Assembly (NCBI GenBank): GCA_905116865.2
Contig: CAJHNH020008532.1
Span: 46,001 to 110,000 of the forward strand
Source: Candidula unifasciata
Lineage: Eukaryota > Mollusca > Gastropoda > Stylommatophora > Geomitridae
Length of the DNA: 64,000 bases
Reading direction: 5' to 3'
Positions within the stretch are counted from its first letter, which is position 1. Each line of letters begins with the position of its first letter. Both the position numbers and the translations under genes were made by a program. Below are positions 36,361 to 47,845 of this stretch, piece by piece. Below the pieces are notes generated by a model that had not been told where the DNA came from, searched no databases, and saw nothing but the letters and a program-made list of their open reading frames with translations.

Positions 36361-36864
36361 AAAGTTGCAGCTTTGATTGAGGCAGCTTTCACTGACAAAA
36401 ACTACAAAGAACAATTGTGTGTGTGTTTGGTTGCCATTCATTGAGAATCTTTTCATTATTATTCATCACGTTTCATAATTTTATAATTACAAAATAGTAA
36501 GTGTCGGTTTTTATTTTGTGGTGAGCTCTGAAAACATTCTCTTCTTAAAGACAGTTTGCCGCACTTACGCCTACTGAATGTCTTTAAGTCTTCTAGTACA
36601 GCAGAGTGCTTCATGCGATGATTTATAATTAATTGAATTGTGTCTGGTACTGAAAGTGTTAAAGAGAAACTGCTGTACAAATGATTTGCTGCTTTTGCAG
36701 CTGTGTGCTATATACTCTAGCAGATCATTAGTTGCCACTGAAACTTTTTTTTTTAATCTTTTTTTTTTTACAGAAAAAAATGTAATTAGCTTTATTATTG
36801 TTGTTATTTTATTGTGGTTTGATAAAGAAAAACTTGATGAAAATATAGTTCATTAATTTGTTGA

Positions 36865-37080
36865 TACCCCCTATTGGTTCAAGGGGCCCTTTGAGGGAGG
36901 GGAGAGGGCTGCACTCACTTGACCCTAACAAGGATGTCGCAAAGGTGAACTGATTCGGAGGTTGTTGAAATTTTGGTAAACAAAATGGTAGATATTATAA
37001 CCTAGCTGTAAACCACAAGACCATGTGCCTGGCGCCCTTTTAAGAGTAAACAATGGAGTAGAAAATAAAAAGATATTGTT
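36865..37080 (+). repeat. SINE-like repeat, second tail type, copy 2
   Basis: Shares GGTAGATATTATAACCTAGC / TGTAAACCACA / CCTTTTAAGAG with 7410-7630 and 39650-39870; the head is G-rich. Confidence 0.6.
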
Positions 37081-37540
37081 AATCTTCTTCCTGAAAGTAA
37101 TTTCATAGTTTATCGGATACAAAATATGACACTTAAGGAAACATTTGTACAGTTTCAAACAGTAAATCAGTATTTTGAAAAGCTTATATTATTCAGACAA
37201 GAAATGTTATTCTTAACGAACAATAATTTTACAAAACATGTGAGAATTGTGCGAGAAAAAGGCTAAATACATTTTATAAAAAACATTTTGTAGAAAAATG
37301 TTATTTCAGATGTACGCATATTTATGTAAAGCAATGTTATAATTGACATACTATTTTTAATCTTCCAAAGCTGAAAAACGCTAGCTGCATCTGCATATTT
37401 ATGACCAGAAAATGTTCATTTATCAAGAATGGATAAATCCTAAATGTGATAATTTTTTTTTAACTTGTGCAAATTTTCAGACAGACAGATAGATGTCTTC
37501 ATACTTTCTCAGATTGTTTAAAACTAGTGTTGTGTGCATA
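37080..37540. other. AT-rich intergenic DNA
   Basis: No gene or repeat recognised. Confidence 0.4.
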
Positions 37541-37544
37541 CCTG

Positions 37545-37865
37545 TCTGTGAATATAGGCAGGCAAATCCACTAGAACATGGAGGCTCATTCACGTTTGTA
37601 GACATAAAAGTTCATTAAAGCATGTAGGTTCACTCAGATATGTAGGCGGGAAATTTCACTAGAACATGTATGTGCACTCAGTTATGTAGATAGGAAAGTT
37701 CACTAGAACATATAAGTTCATTCACATATGTAAGCAGGGCAAAAATCACTAGAACATGAAGATTCGCTCAAATAAGTTAAAAGGAAAGTCTTCTAAAGCA
37801 TGAAGGTTCACTCGTATAGACAGAACATTTTAATAGAATATTTAAGTTCACTAGAACATGTAAAT
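37545..37865. repeat. Degenerate ~45-bp tandem repeat, about 7 copies
   Basis: Units share TTCACTAGAACATGTA and a TCACTCA-TATGTAGG core with many substitutions; an old array. Confidence 0.75.
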
Positions 37866-38084
37866 GTCAGTTTTCTCTATTCCTGTGTTTGTCTGTGATT
37901 ATCTGAATATGTACGTGCATGTACATGTTTTAAACAAAGTATTACATACATGATTTATCTTGTGGTTATCATTTTAAGTGCAATTTTCTGTTCTCAGGTT
38001 CTTGGAGTTATTGATATTTGTATCCTATAATTTTTAAACTGTTATATTGTTTAATTTACTGTATGCAACCCTGGCCCAGATTAG

Positions 38085-38290
38085 CGCAGTGTAGCCTGAT
38101 CTCCTATTTCAGATGGAGATATTAGTTTTTTAAAGTTGACTAGGACTCCCGGATTGATGCAGCTTAAAATGGGTCAAATGAAATCTCTTCAGTAGTCAAG
38201 GTTGCAGACGTCAGGTTGATATCACCTCATATAAAGTTCTGGTACCATATACTCAATACAGAAAGCATCCTCTAATTTGTGTTTGCTTTT
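38085..38290 (+). repeat. tRNA-derived SINE, strongly diverged copy
   Basis: Follows the order of the SINE at 32645 with about one third of bases changed: TTTTTTAAAGTTGACTAGGA, GACGTCAGGTTGATATCACC, TCATATAAAGTTCTGG and CATATACTCAATAC. It abuts a LINE 3' end. Confidence 0.5.
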
Positions 38291-38690
38291 GCCTTCCTTC
38301 TTCTCTTCCACCTTGTACCTCAATGAAGTGTCAGGGGGAGACGTAACATTCATTGATGAGCTCTGTCAAGAGCACTATTAAGATTTATGTTCATTTCTGT
38401 AAGGCTGTTCTTAATGCCATCACTCCATCTTTTCCAAGTTCTTCCGCTAGCTCTATACCCCTTGTAATGTTTCAGTGTGGCCTCGCTGTGGCAGATAGTA
38501 GCAGGGCATTCTTGTTAGGTGTCCAAACCACTTCATGTGTTGTTCTTTGATGGTCTGTAAGACTGGCTTTATTCCTAGCATTTGTCTGATTTCGTATTCT
38601 GTTTCTGCTCAGAAATCCTGCAGCTCTTCTAAAGGCATTTCATCTGTGATCTCACAAATTTACGATCTTTAGAAGATGTAAGTGTCCACG
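38285..38690 (-). mobile_element. LINE 3' end (minus), same family as 28455 and 32150
   Basis: On the minus strand: EYEIRQMLGIKPVLQTIKEQ, HMKWFGHLTRMPCYYLPQR, then KNLEKME-like and RNEHKS-like pieces. DNA TGAGGTACAAGGTGGAAGAG AAGAAGGAAGG ends it. The W-F-G-H tail and GAA-rich end identify the 3' end of ORF2. Several stops. Confidence 0.75.
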
Positions 38691-38699
38691 TTTGGTGCT

Positions 38700-39270
38700 G
38701 ATTTGCCTTACTAGCTCCTTTTATTTACTATATAAGATCCAATGGACAACATTACAGACACTTTACTCCTTCATGGTATGAAAATGGCGAGTGCCAGCCA
38801 GCATACACTGGATCACAAATTAAACCTTCCTACGACTCGGAACGGCACAAGTAGTTTATAAAGAGGGACAAGTGTAATTGTTCCAGAAATCAGCAGGAGT
38901 GTGCAGATCTTCTCCCTATTGCATACACCCAGCCAACACTCCACTGAAGTTCCACTCTGATTTGGTTAAAATGGTGACCTTTATCACTGACTCCGGACAT
39001 TTAACCACCAGTACCTGAATGAAACACAGCTCTCTCTCATTTATGCCAGTTAAACCGGGTGAAGCATGGACGTTAAATCAATTTTTGTACAATATAAACG
39101 AGTTTTCGAAGCTCTTTAACTTGTGTCATATTGAAAGAGGGTGAACCAGAGAATAACTGAAGTCTGTTTATAAATGTTTGGATGTGTCTTTCAGTAGTGT
39201 TGTTTTTACGTAGATCCATGAGAATCAATACTGGAGCTACAGAATTCTTGCTTTGCGTGACACCCACTGT
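38700..39270. other. Intergenic DNA
   Basis: No repeat relation established; the minus frame at 39073-39267 has no splice or family support. Confidence 0.35.
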
Positions 39271-39274
39271 GGGG

Positions 39275-39365
39275 AGCTAGCCATTTTGCAGACAGAGATT
39301 GAGCCATCTGGGATAATTTGGAACAAGGAAAGTTGATCCTCTCAATTTTAACTTAATAAATTATG
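39275..39365 (+). repeat. Short interspersed repeat (GAGCCAT...GATCCTCT), copy 2
   Basis: CATTTTGCAGACAGAGATTG, GAGCCATCTGGGATAA and TTGATCCTCTCAATTTTAA align with 15580-15680. Confidence 0.5.
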
Positions 39366-39649
39366 TAACTCGTTTCAAGAATACGACATGGCAGGGTAGA
39401 GGTAATTTTGACATATCATGAGTACACGATTATCAGAGACGAAGATACAGCATAATTGACCACTGAAGATGCCAGATTTCTGAACATGTTTATGATCAAA
39501 TGTAACAAGGAAAAGAACACATTTTGGGATGGTGGGGACTCACTGGCTGCAGAAAATCAACTGTCCCTTGCCAAGCTTAGACCAGTCTTATATATCATAT
39601 CTTTTTACTGTAAACAAGTCACTACAAAAAAAAAACGCATTACTGAAGC

Positions 39650-39870
39650 TGATCCCAATATGGGTCCCGTTCCCCCTTGGGGTGGGGGGGAATAGACTCA
39701 CTGCAGTAGACCCCAACAGCATGACGTAAAAGATTACCGTTGAGGGATTTTGCTGAAATGAGATGTGTTGGGACGAAAGGTACAGATATCACAGCCTTGC
39801 TGTAAACTTTAACACAATGTGCCAGTCCCCCTTTTAAGGGCATATGCACATGAAAAAGAAACTGACAGTT
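39650..39870 (+). repeat. SINE-like repeat, second tail type, copy 3
   Basis: G-rich head at about 39680, GACTCACTGCAGTAGACC, GGTACAGATATCACAGCCTT, GCTGTAAACTTTAACACAAT and CCCCTTTTAAGGGCATATGC. The next SINE-like copy starts only about 80 bp downstream. Confidence 0.65.
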
Positions 39871-39949
39871 CAAGCGAAGACCAGAATTATTGACTATACC
39901 TTGAATCTGCAAACTTGTTATTGCAAACTACACTACTGAAACAGGATTC

Positions 39950-40255
39950 TCTCTGTGTGGAATCTTCAGCCCCTTTGTGGGGGAAGGGTAAAAAGAATTG
40001 ACCCATTGCCCCCCCCCCCCCCCCCCTAACAAGAGGTCATAAGAGTCGACTAATTAAGAATGTTTTCTTTTAAATCAGAGTGCACCTGCCTGAGAGGCAA
40101 GAAACCAACAGTCTGCTTACAGGTAAGCCAGATCTGTGAAAGGGATCTTCACACAAAACTCAAATTCTGGAACAAGCCCAAAGTCCAGAAGCAGATGGAC
40201 AACCAGGACTTTCCTCTAGAATTTATGGAGTGAACATAAAGAAAAATGAAGAAAA
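39950..40255 (+). repeat. GAA-tailed SINE-like family, copy with poly-C
   Basis: GTGTGGAATCTTCAGCCCCT head, GACCCATTGC followed by about 16 C, AGAGTCGACTAATTAAG, CAGAGTGCACCTGCCTGAGA, CAACAGTCTGCTTACAGGTA and tail AACATAAAGAAAAATGAAG. Confidence 0.75.
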
Positions 40256-40259
40256 AAAA

Positions 40260-41555
40260 ATGGGTTTACTTTTAATAATAGCTGCTTTTTGCATCAACGT
40301 GTGTTGATGTCGTTACTGCCTATAGTACCACTTTTTAAGATGGTGCAGACAGAGGGTTCTAATGATCTTGTTTGGAGTTGTAGGTCAGTGCCATGACCAG
40401 CTAGGCATAGCTATGCAAGGATATGAGTGGCATGGAATACCCAAGGCCAAAGAGATGAAAGAGAACTGAGTTCTTGGTCTGCTGTAAACTAGAGATCCGG
40501 GAGTGAGAATGTAACATTCAATATGCCTTGAATGTCACTTGTATAATAATTTAGCTGCAAATATTAGTGGTTGTGATTAGTGAAATAAATTTAGAAATAG
40601 ACTGTGCGCATTGATGTTAAAAATAAATGTATTTAAAAAGATACAGTTTAGAGAAGTGATGGCGTCATTCTGGATTTACTGTTCAGCTGGGCTGTGAAAC
40701 AGTTTGCACTTGTTTGTGTCTGAGAACACTTGCAGTTGTGTTATCGCTCGAACATATCAGTAACAGAGCAGTCAAGCAGCGCTCCTTAAGCTTTAATCCA
40801 AGTCTTTAACAAAAATAAAAAGCATGGTGCTAAACCCAGACCATGGGAGAGGCTAAACAAGTTTATGCCATTGTAGGCTTCAATGCTGAGCTCCCAGATA
40901 TCCACAGATTGTCGCCCGTTACCCAGCCAGCATGGACAAATATCATCATTACAATGGGGCACTCATCCGGGATAGCATCATTAAAGGGTACTTGAGCTGC
41001 TGGGTTAGAGCTGCATGGCTAGTGCCACCACCTTGAACTTTTTTTTCTTTTAAAATTTTGTTTGTGTGTGGTTACCACAGACAGAAAAATTAATGGTGAT
41101 TCGAACCTGGATTTTCTGCGAGACATTCTTACCACTTGGCCAGCTTCTTCTCTTTTATTAATGTTTCTTGTAATACTTTTGCCTGCTCTTGTGTGATTAT
41201 ATGCAAGTTTTGATATTATACTCCAGCTGTTAAAATTTGGCTTCCTGTATTGTGTGACCATTTTTGTACAGTTACTCTGGTATGTTGTTGATTAAAATGC
41301 CACAGTGCACATATTCTGTTGGTGAGTACCGTGTCTGTTCATTCATGAATCACGTCCTATTACCTGTGAGTTTCATACAAGTCAGTGCAACAGATCAAGA
41401 AATTAAAATTGAATGAATAAAAAAAAATATAACTGGGATTTTCAGTGGAAAAAAAAAGATACACATGCAGATACTAATGAATGTTTCTACAAAAGTCTTA
41501 ACATAAACAACGAAATGACTAGAAAAAGGCAAGGGGTGGGTTTTCTGTAGTTCTC
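40260..41555. other. Intergenic DNA
   Basis: AT-rich sequence without supported exons or recognised repeats. Confidence 0.4.
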
Positions 41556-41559
41556 TGTT

Positions 41560-41720
41560 GGCAATCAACCAACTGTCTGCATACAAATGAGTCAAAATTG
41601 TAAAATCTATATGCACACAAAACCCAAGTTTTGGAACAATATCAAAGTCCAGTAGTGAACTAACAACCAGATCTTTCCACCAGAGTTTGTAGCCGGTGAA
41701 CTTGAAGAAGAAGAAACAGT
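41560..41720 (+). repeat. GAA-tailed SINE-like family, 3' half
   Basis: CAACTGTCTGCATACAAATG, GCACACAAAACCCAAGTTTT, ACAACCAGATCTTTCCACC and GGTGAACTTGAAGAAGAAGA match the family's last 150 bp. Confidence 0.75.
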
Positions 41721-42429
41721 TATTTCACAATTGTTTTATAAGGGTTTCTTAGATTTGTTTCTGTTGGACTGCACATAACAAATTGCTCTTTGAGTCATTG
41801 GAGTTCAATCTTTCAAACTGCAATCCCAGTTGGCAAATGTTTTTAATTTTTAAATTTTTTTTTTTCAATGGTTGTACAAAGGCTCAATGTGTTATGAACA
41901 TTTTGATCATCAGCATCAAATGTTGCAGACCTTTTAACTCTTTGAGTCCCAAGAAACGCATCATACGTTCATAGGCTACTGCCTAGAAGCCCAATGAACG
42001 CATGATGCGTCGATTTAACGTGTCTCTTGACTACCCCTTGGGCCTGTGATGCTGAACCCTCTGGGACTCAAAGAGTTAAGAAGCTGGCCTCTCATGCGGG
42101 AGACCAGGTTCAAATCCTCTGTAAGATTATGGATAATTTTTTTCCTGCCAAGGGCAAAAAATAAAATCCTTACTTGCACAGTTTGTGGCAACTTCACTGG
42201 CCATGCCACCCTAAATCCTCAGGCTGATATAATACTGTCTGTCCTCATAATTTATGATATAAAACTTGCCAGCAGGTAGGCTTATGTGTTAGCGCCAGGT
42301 AGCAAACAGATTATCCCCTCTTTGTATGTTTCTTTTGGCACATACTGGTAAAGCAGACAGTCTGGCCAGCGAAGAAAGTATTTTTTCTGAAATCTCCACT
42401 GTGATATCATCTTCTTCTGTTTTCATCCG

Positions 42430-42545
42430 TAGACATAACTGCTTTGTGCCATTGACAACACGATTGTGACATTTGCGCCTTTTGGCCGACCCATCTGGCT
42501 TTTGCAGGCATTTGTTGCCTGGGTTAGCCTTCCCCTGTCTTAGTT
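42430..42545. repeat. Interspersed repeat shared with 12836-12940
   Basis: GCATTTGTTGCCTGGGTTAG and TTTTGGCCGACCCATCTGG align with the earlier copy. The surrounding minus-strand frame (42289-42708) is open for about 100 codons before it meets the ATGATATCC repeats. Confidence 0.5.
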
Positions 42546-42559
42546 TTCCTGGCTGTGAT

Positions 42560-42765
42560 AAATGATACCCCATGATCTCCCCTGTGATAACATGATATCC
42601 CCCATGATAACATGAGATCCCATGATATCCCCTTGATAACATGATATCCCATGATCTCCCCGTGATAACATTTCCCATGATCTCTCCCATGATAACATGA
42701 TATATCATAGTCTCTCACATGATATCTCATGATATCCCCCATGATAACACGATTAAACGATCCTT
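42560..42765. repeat. Degenerate short tandem repeat (CATGATAAC/ATGATATCCC)
   Basis: Imperfect units of about 20-25 bp built on CCCATGATAACATGATATCC. The repetitive minus-strand frames (SCYHGRDHGK...) derive from it. Confidence 0.8.
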
Positions 42766-42982
42766 ACTGTAATAACATAACACGCCATGATGTCTACTGC
42801 GATTGTGGTAGATCAGCTGTAGAGGTGTCTCGCACACCAACTTGGAAATCTCAATAACATGGTCGGAATCTACCTAGTCCTTGCCTGTTTAAGTAAAACC
42901 CCATCAGAACAAGACCCTGGTCCCACCAGTTAGTATAGAGGTTAACAACTCGATGTTTAGGGATTGGATTTGAACATGGCAC

Positions 42983-43240
42983 TTGGCAACACACCCAGCG
43001 GTTGCCCATTGTGCCAACCAACATACCCAGCAGTTGTCCAGTGTACCAACCAACACACCCAGCGGTTATCCAGTATACCAACCAACACACCCAGCGGTTG
43101 TCCAGTGTACCAACCAACACACCCAGTGGTTGTCCAGTGTACCAACCAACACACCCAGCGGTTGTCCAGTGTACCAACCAACACACCCAGCGGTTGTCCA
43201 GTGCACCAACCAACACACCTAGCGGTTGTCCAGTATACCC
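42983..43240. repeat. 34-bp tandem repeat, about 7 copies
   Basis: Unit GTGTACCAACCAACACACCC + AGCGGTTGTCCAGT. Three plus-strand and two minus-strand frames through it are repeat artefacts. Confidence 0.95.
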
Positions 43241-43366
43241 CATATTTTTCTGAAGACAGTTTTTATCATTTTGAAAACAACTCACACTCTTTTTCAGCGG
43301 TCAACATTTGATTCTCGCACACTGTGACACAGATCATGAATATAAACTCGATATATTCAATTATAG

Positions 43367-43563
43367 CAGTGCTTCTCAACATGTCTAATGCCGTCACCCT
43401 TTAATAGTTTCCCATGTTTCGACGACCCCCGAACCATAACATTTGTTTTTTATCGCCACTTCACAAAATCAATAAATATGTGTTTTCCGATGGTCTTAAG
43501 CGACATCTGTGAACTAGTCGTCGACGCCAAGATGGATCGCGACCTATAGGTTGAGAACCACTG
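43367..43563. mobile_element. Short hAT-like DNA transposon (MITE)
   Basis: The 197-bp element has imperfect inverted ends: CAGTGCTTCTCAAC at the left and GTTGAGAACCACTG at the right. It is flanked by an 8-bp near-duplication, AATTATAG / ACTTATAG. CAGTG-type ends with 8-bp target duplications are typical of hAT elements. Internal GACCCCCGAACC and GGATCGCGACC sequences fit a MER5/Charlie-like non-autonomous hAT. No coding capacity. Confidence 0.85.
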
Positions 43564-43829
43564 ACTTATAGTTTGTTTTTCAGGATTGCTCTATAGAACC
43601 AGATTCTAGGCTGTCTTGTAGTTTGGGATTCTAAGTTTGCTTTGGTGTTTTCGAGTTGTACACCGCTGTCTTCAAGACCCATTTAGTAGAACTACTCCAC
43701 AGTGCTCCATTTTGATCCCAAAGAACCCTGTCTGAGTAGGTCTGCCCATCATGTCAACACCGTCATGTTCTAATCTGTAACAGTAACTTGGTTTTCTCCA
43801 ACTCATGTTCGTGGTTCGTGTTTCTGCCT

Positions 43830-44600
43830 ATTTACATCCATGGGATGGACATGGCTGCGCCAATTTCTGTGCAAGTTGAATAGTGTATCCGGGATTTGCC
43901 TTGTTGGTTTCCCATCCAGGATAAGACCTAAAGTCTGAGGGCTTCCGCTCAAAATGGACGCTAGGCACGGTCAATGTTGTGAGTCGTGGCAAATTTGTTT
44001 CTTCTGCCAGATGGTGGCCGTTGCATTTTTGCTCCATTTGTAGACTGAAAAGATATAATTTCGTTGCTCAGCTACTGAGTTGAGTGCATGGTGCGACCCT
44101 GTGAGCTGTGGATTTGATTTAGAATGTTGTTTTTTTACTGACCAACGTGGAGTTGTGAATTGTAGATCCGAAAATGGCACGTGGCCTGTCGTCGCAATAT
44201 TGGTGGTGCCCTTATGTGATTCAAATTGATCGCGTGTGCAACTGCTAACTGTTGGTGACTTCTGTTACCGTCGACGATAAACTGCATTTCTAATGTCGGA
44301 CTGTTTGTGTTAGCACTTCTGATGGCTACCGTATGCTTTTAATGCATGTGTATGCTAGTGCATATGCTGAGGCAGCAGACATATAATCTTTCCACAAGGG
44401 ACTGTGATAAACATTCTGTGTGTTTTTCGTTAGCACAGGAGCAGAGCTACTATGGGGTGACTCATTTGCTTTGAAGCTGAAACTAACATTACCAACATGG
44501 CTTTGCCAGATCAGCTGCCGAGATTTCCGTGGATTACCATCTGTCGGAGTAGACAGAGAATGTTGTGTCATTCTGGGGTTATCAGTAACTAATCGACATT
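43830..44600 (-). repeat. Interspersed repeat family, longest copy (minus)
   Basis: Inverted copy of 6560-7160, extended at its far end by about 115 bp that recur at 48350-48490 (GTCTTATCCTGGATGGGAAA). It lies directly downstream of the channel gene's stop codon and may form part of its 3' UTR. Confidence 0.78.
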
Positions 44601-44649
44601 TGATGAATTGAGGTGGAATGAATAAAGTGGTCTGTATCCACCATTAGAG

Positions 44650-44810
44650 TTAAGATTTCGTCGGTTTGACTTGAGAAGTGGAAGAAACCTGGCCCATTCT
44701 CAGTAGCTTGTGGATAAAGACGAATACGGACAGGACAATGGCTTCCAGCAGTTCGGCTAGCGTGATCAGGCTTGCTCCCACAAAGAAACCCATCTGTCCT
44801 CCAAGAAAAG
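44650..44810 (-). CDS. DEG/ENaC exon 9: pore, TM2, C-terminus and stop
   Basis: Acceptor TTTTTCTTTCAG precedes a 161-bp terminal exon ending in TAA. It opens AFLGGQMGFFVGAS, the degenerin site/pore entrance with the G-A-S selectivity filter. LITLAELLEAIVLSVFVF (TM2) follows, then a short cytoplasmic tail ending VKPTKS. The adjacent downstream DNA at 43830-44600 is an interspersed repeat, so the 3' UTR probably contains repeat sequence. I saw no AATAAA close by on this strand. Confidence 0.92.
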
Positions 44811-47790
44811 CTGAAAGAAAAAGAGATAAATACAAACATCGGTGCTTTATTAATATCCTACCCCAAACAGGGATATCCACAGGTCACAGGGCAGTCTTAT
44901 ATTTCAGGGGGTGGTAGATAGGCTGCATGCAGTTGTGGCACCTAAGCTGCATGCAGTGCGACCTAGGCTGCACTCTCTTGTGGGATATAGGTGGGTTGGG
45001 GTTAGGCCCAGTTTTAGATGTTTTGGTGTTGTTAAAAGCATCAGAAAGCTGGAAAACCCAGTCTTACCACCCTCTAAAATGTTTGGACTGTCCTATGACG
45101 TCATTTGGGGGTAGGAAATTAATAAAGCACCCAAATATATAAAAAGTAAAATAGCTTACATGCACATCTTCACAAATATTATCACAGCATCACATGATTT
45201 TAGGTCCAGCGTGCTTCTCCAGCAATTCTCCTAGTCTCCAACACGACACACAAGTTACAGCTAGAAGATCGTACAGACTGGAAATGCATAATCCAGGAAC
45301 AGGATGAGCTACTGTGTTGATGATTCCTACTGTTTCTTTGTTGATAAAAACATTTGTAGAACCATTCGGTTGTATTTGTACCCGCCTGTTTCATTATCAC
45401 TATCATCTTTTAGCCTTCTAGTCACAGTTGGTATTGTGTTGAAGTAAATTGGGCAAATCGAGCATGCAGTGTGGGAAACACTTGGTGTATGAAGAGGGGA
45501 AACACTTCGTGTATGGAGAGGGAAAACACTTGGTGTATGGAGAGGCAAAACACTTGGTGTATGGGGAGGGGAAACACTTAGTGTTTGGAGAGGGGACACA
45601 CTTCGTGTATGGAGAGGGGAAACACTTGGTATATGGAGAGGGAAAACACTTGGTGTATGGGGAGGGGAAACACTTAGTGTATGGAGAGCGGACACACTTC
45701 GTGTATGGAGAGGGGAAACACACAGTGTATGGAGAAGGAAAACACGTTGGTTTGCCCATAAACACAGTTACACACTAGCTCGCTTCTGATTAGACGAACT
45801 ACAGCCCACCTCATTTCTGATAAGTCGACTTTCACACAAGGTCCGTACTCGCACCGTGTGTTGTACATTTCACCATGCCAGAGCTTTTAACACTTCTCAA
45901 ACATTTAGATACTGGGTCTAACACACAACTCCCCCTAGAGAGTAACAAAACCTGTGTCTCGGGCCGTCTCTTTCTAGCAAATAAAAACGTAAATGCAAGA
46001 CAACAACAGACTGCGACACCCATAACCTCGACCACGGTAGACTAGTCCAACCAACTTATCAATAGAGTTGACCTACAACAGGTTATGTGTAAATGGGAAG
46101 ACCATCGTATAAATAACCCACTTGGTGTATGGAGATTTTTTTTTTAAAGTTTAAATTCGGATTTGGAACCAAGATATTCGGGTCTAGCCAGTTCTTCAGC
46201 CCTATGTGCTTTCATATTTATTGCATCTCCAGAATCCTGTATCCACGTTCACCGAGGTACACCTCTGCCTCGTTTTCCGGTAACTGTTCCTTCCATCGCA
46301 ATTCTCTCCAGGCCACCAGGACGTTTAATATGGCTAAAATACCTCAGCTTTCAGGGCCAGCATGCTGTTTATGAGCCAGTTCTTCTCGATCCTTAGATGA
46401 TGCAGGATGTCATTGTTCTTTGTCTTGGTCCATGAGATTCTACAAAAAAAGTTTCTGTAATAATTTCTAAATTATCGCACCATAAATATAACAATAAGTT
46501 GTGAAAATATCTGTAAATTATCGCACCATAAATATAACATTATGTTGTGATAATATCTCTCAGTTATCTCACCATAAATATAACAATATGTTGTGATAAT
46601 ATCTCTCAATTATCACACCATAAATATAACAATGTGTTGTGATAATATCTCTCAATTACCTCACCATAAATATAACAATGTGTTGTGATAATATCTCTCA
46701 ATTATCTCACCATAAATATAACAATATGTTGTGATAATATCTCTCAATTATCTCACCATAAATATAACATTATGTTGTGATAATATCTCTCAGTTATCTC
46801 ACCATAAATATAAGAATATGTTGTGATAATATCTCTCAATTATCTCGCTATAAACATAACTATATGCTGTGATAATATCCCTAAACTATCTCACCATATA
46901 TATAACTATTCTTCAAAGTTCCCGGCTAGTTAGCATCCTTCGGATAATCTCTCCAGGTTATGCCGGTGTGCTGGGAAATGCGCGGGCAGATAGACTGGCC
47001 GGCTCAGCACCGCTTGGTGGTAAACTGATGCATGACAAGGTAGATGTTGTGAAGGCCTTTGAGATCGAGTGAACAGTGCGGAGGCGCAGATGGATCATTA
47101 CGGTCTGAGGAGAATGGCGCTGCAAGGAGTTACCAGGGGATCTGGTCGATGCTCAACACTCAGGGAAAGGGCGAGACGGATTTACAATCAGTTACTTGTG
47201 CCACTGGAATTTGAACTCTTCGTTTGCTACTGAAGATGAGGACGGAGCACTTATGGGAGTGCCCCGAGTGTCTCTTAATTTAACATTCAACATATGTAAC
47301 TATACGTTGTGATAATATCCATAAATTACTATACCATAAATATAACTATATGTTGTGATCTCTCTAAATAATCTCACCATAACTGTAACTATATGTTGTG
47401 ATGTCCCTAAAAAATCTCACCAAATATAGAGCTGTAGGTGTACTGAGGATCATGTTTTTCGTGTTTGAACATCATCGTCTCCAGGAAGACCCGAATCTCC
47501 AAGTAGTCCTCCCTGGGGAAATGATACCAAGTCGACAGGTTACTTGTTGAAACACCAGAGGGAAATCTTTACAATACATCGCAGTACAACAAACCCGTGG
47601 GGGTGCGAACAGAGGCACCGGGATCTGGAGCTCAAGCTACTCGAGCCCCCGCCTCTCCACACCCCTCATAATTTTGCAAGGAGACCAGTCAGCCCCTTGA
47701 ACTATGCCTAGAAACTCTTTAATTGTATTTGTTAATCAAACATTTTTTGTTCTTTCAAATGTTTTATAATATTTATTTACCATTCATCGC

Positions 47791-47845
<55 letters not shown>

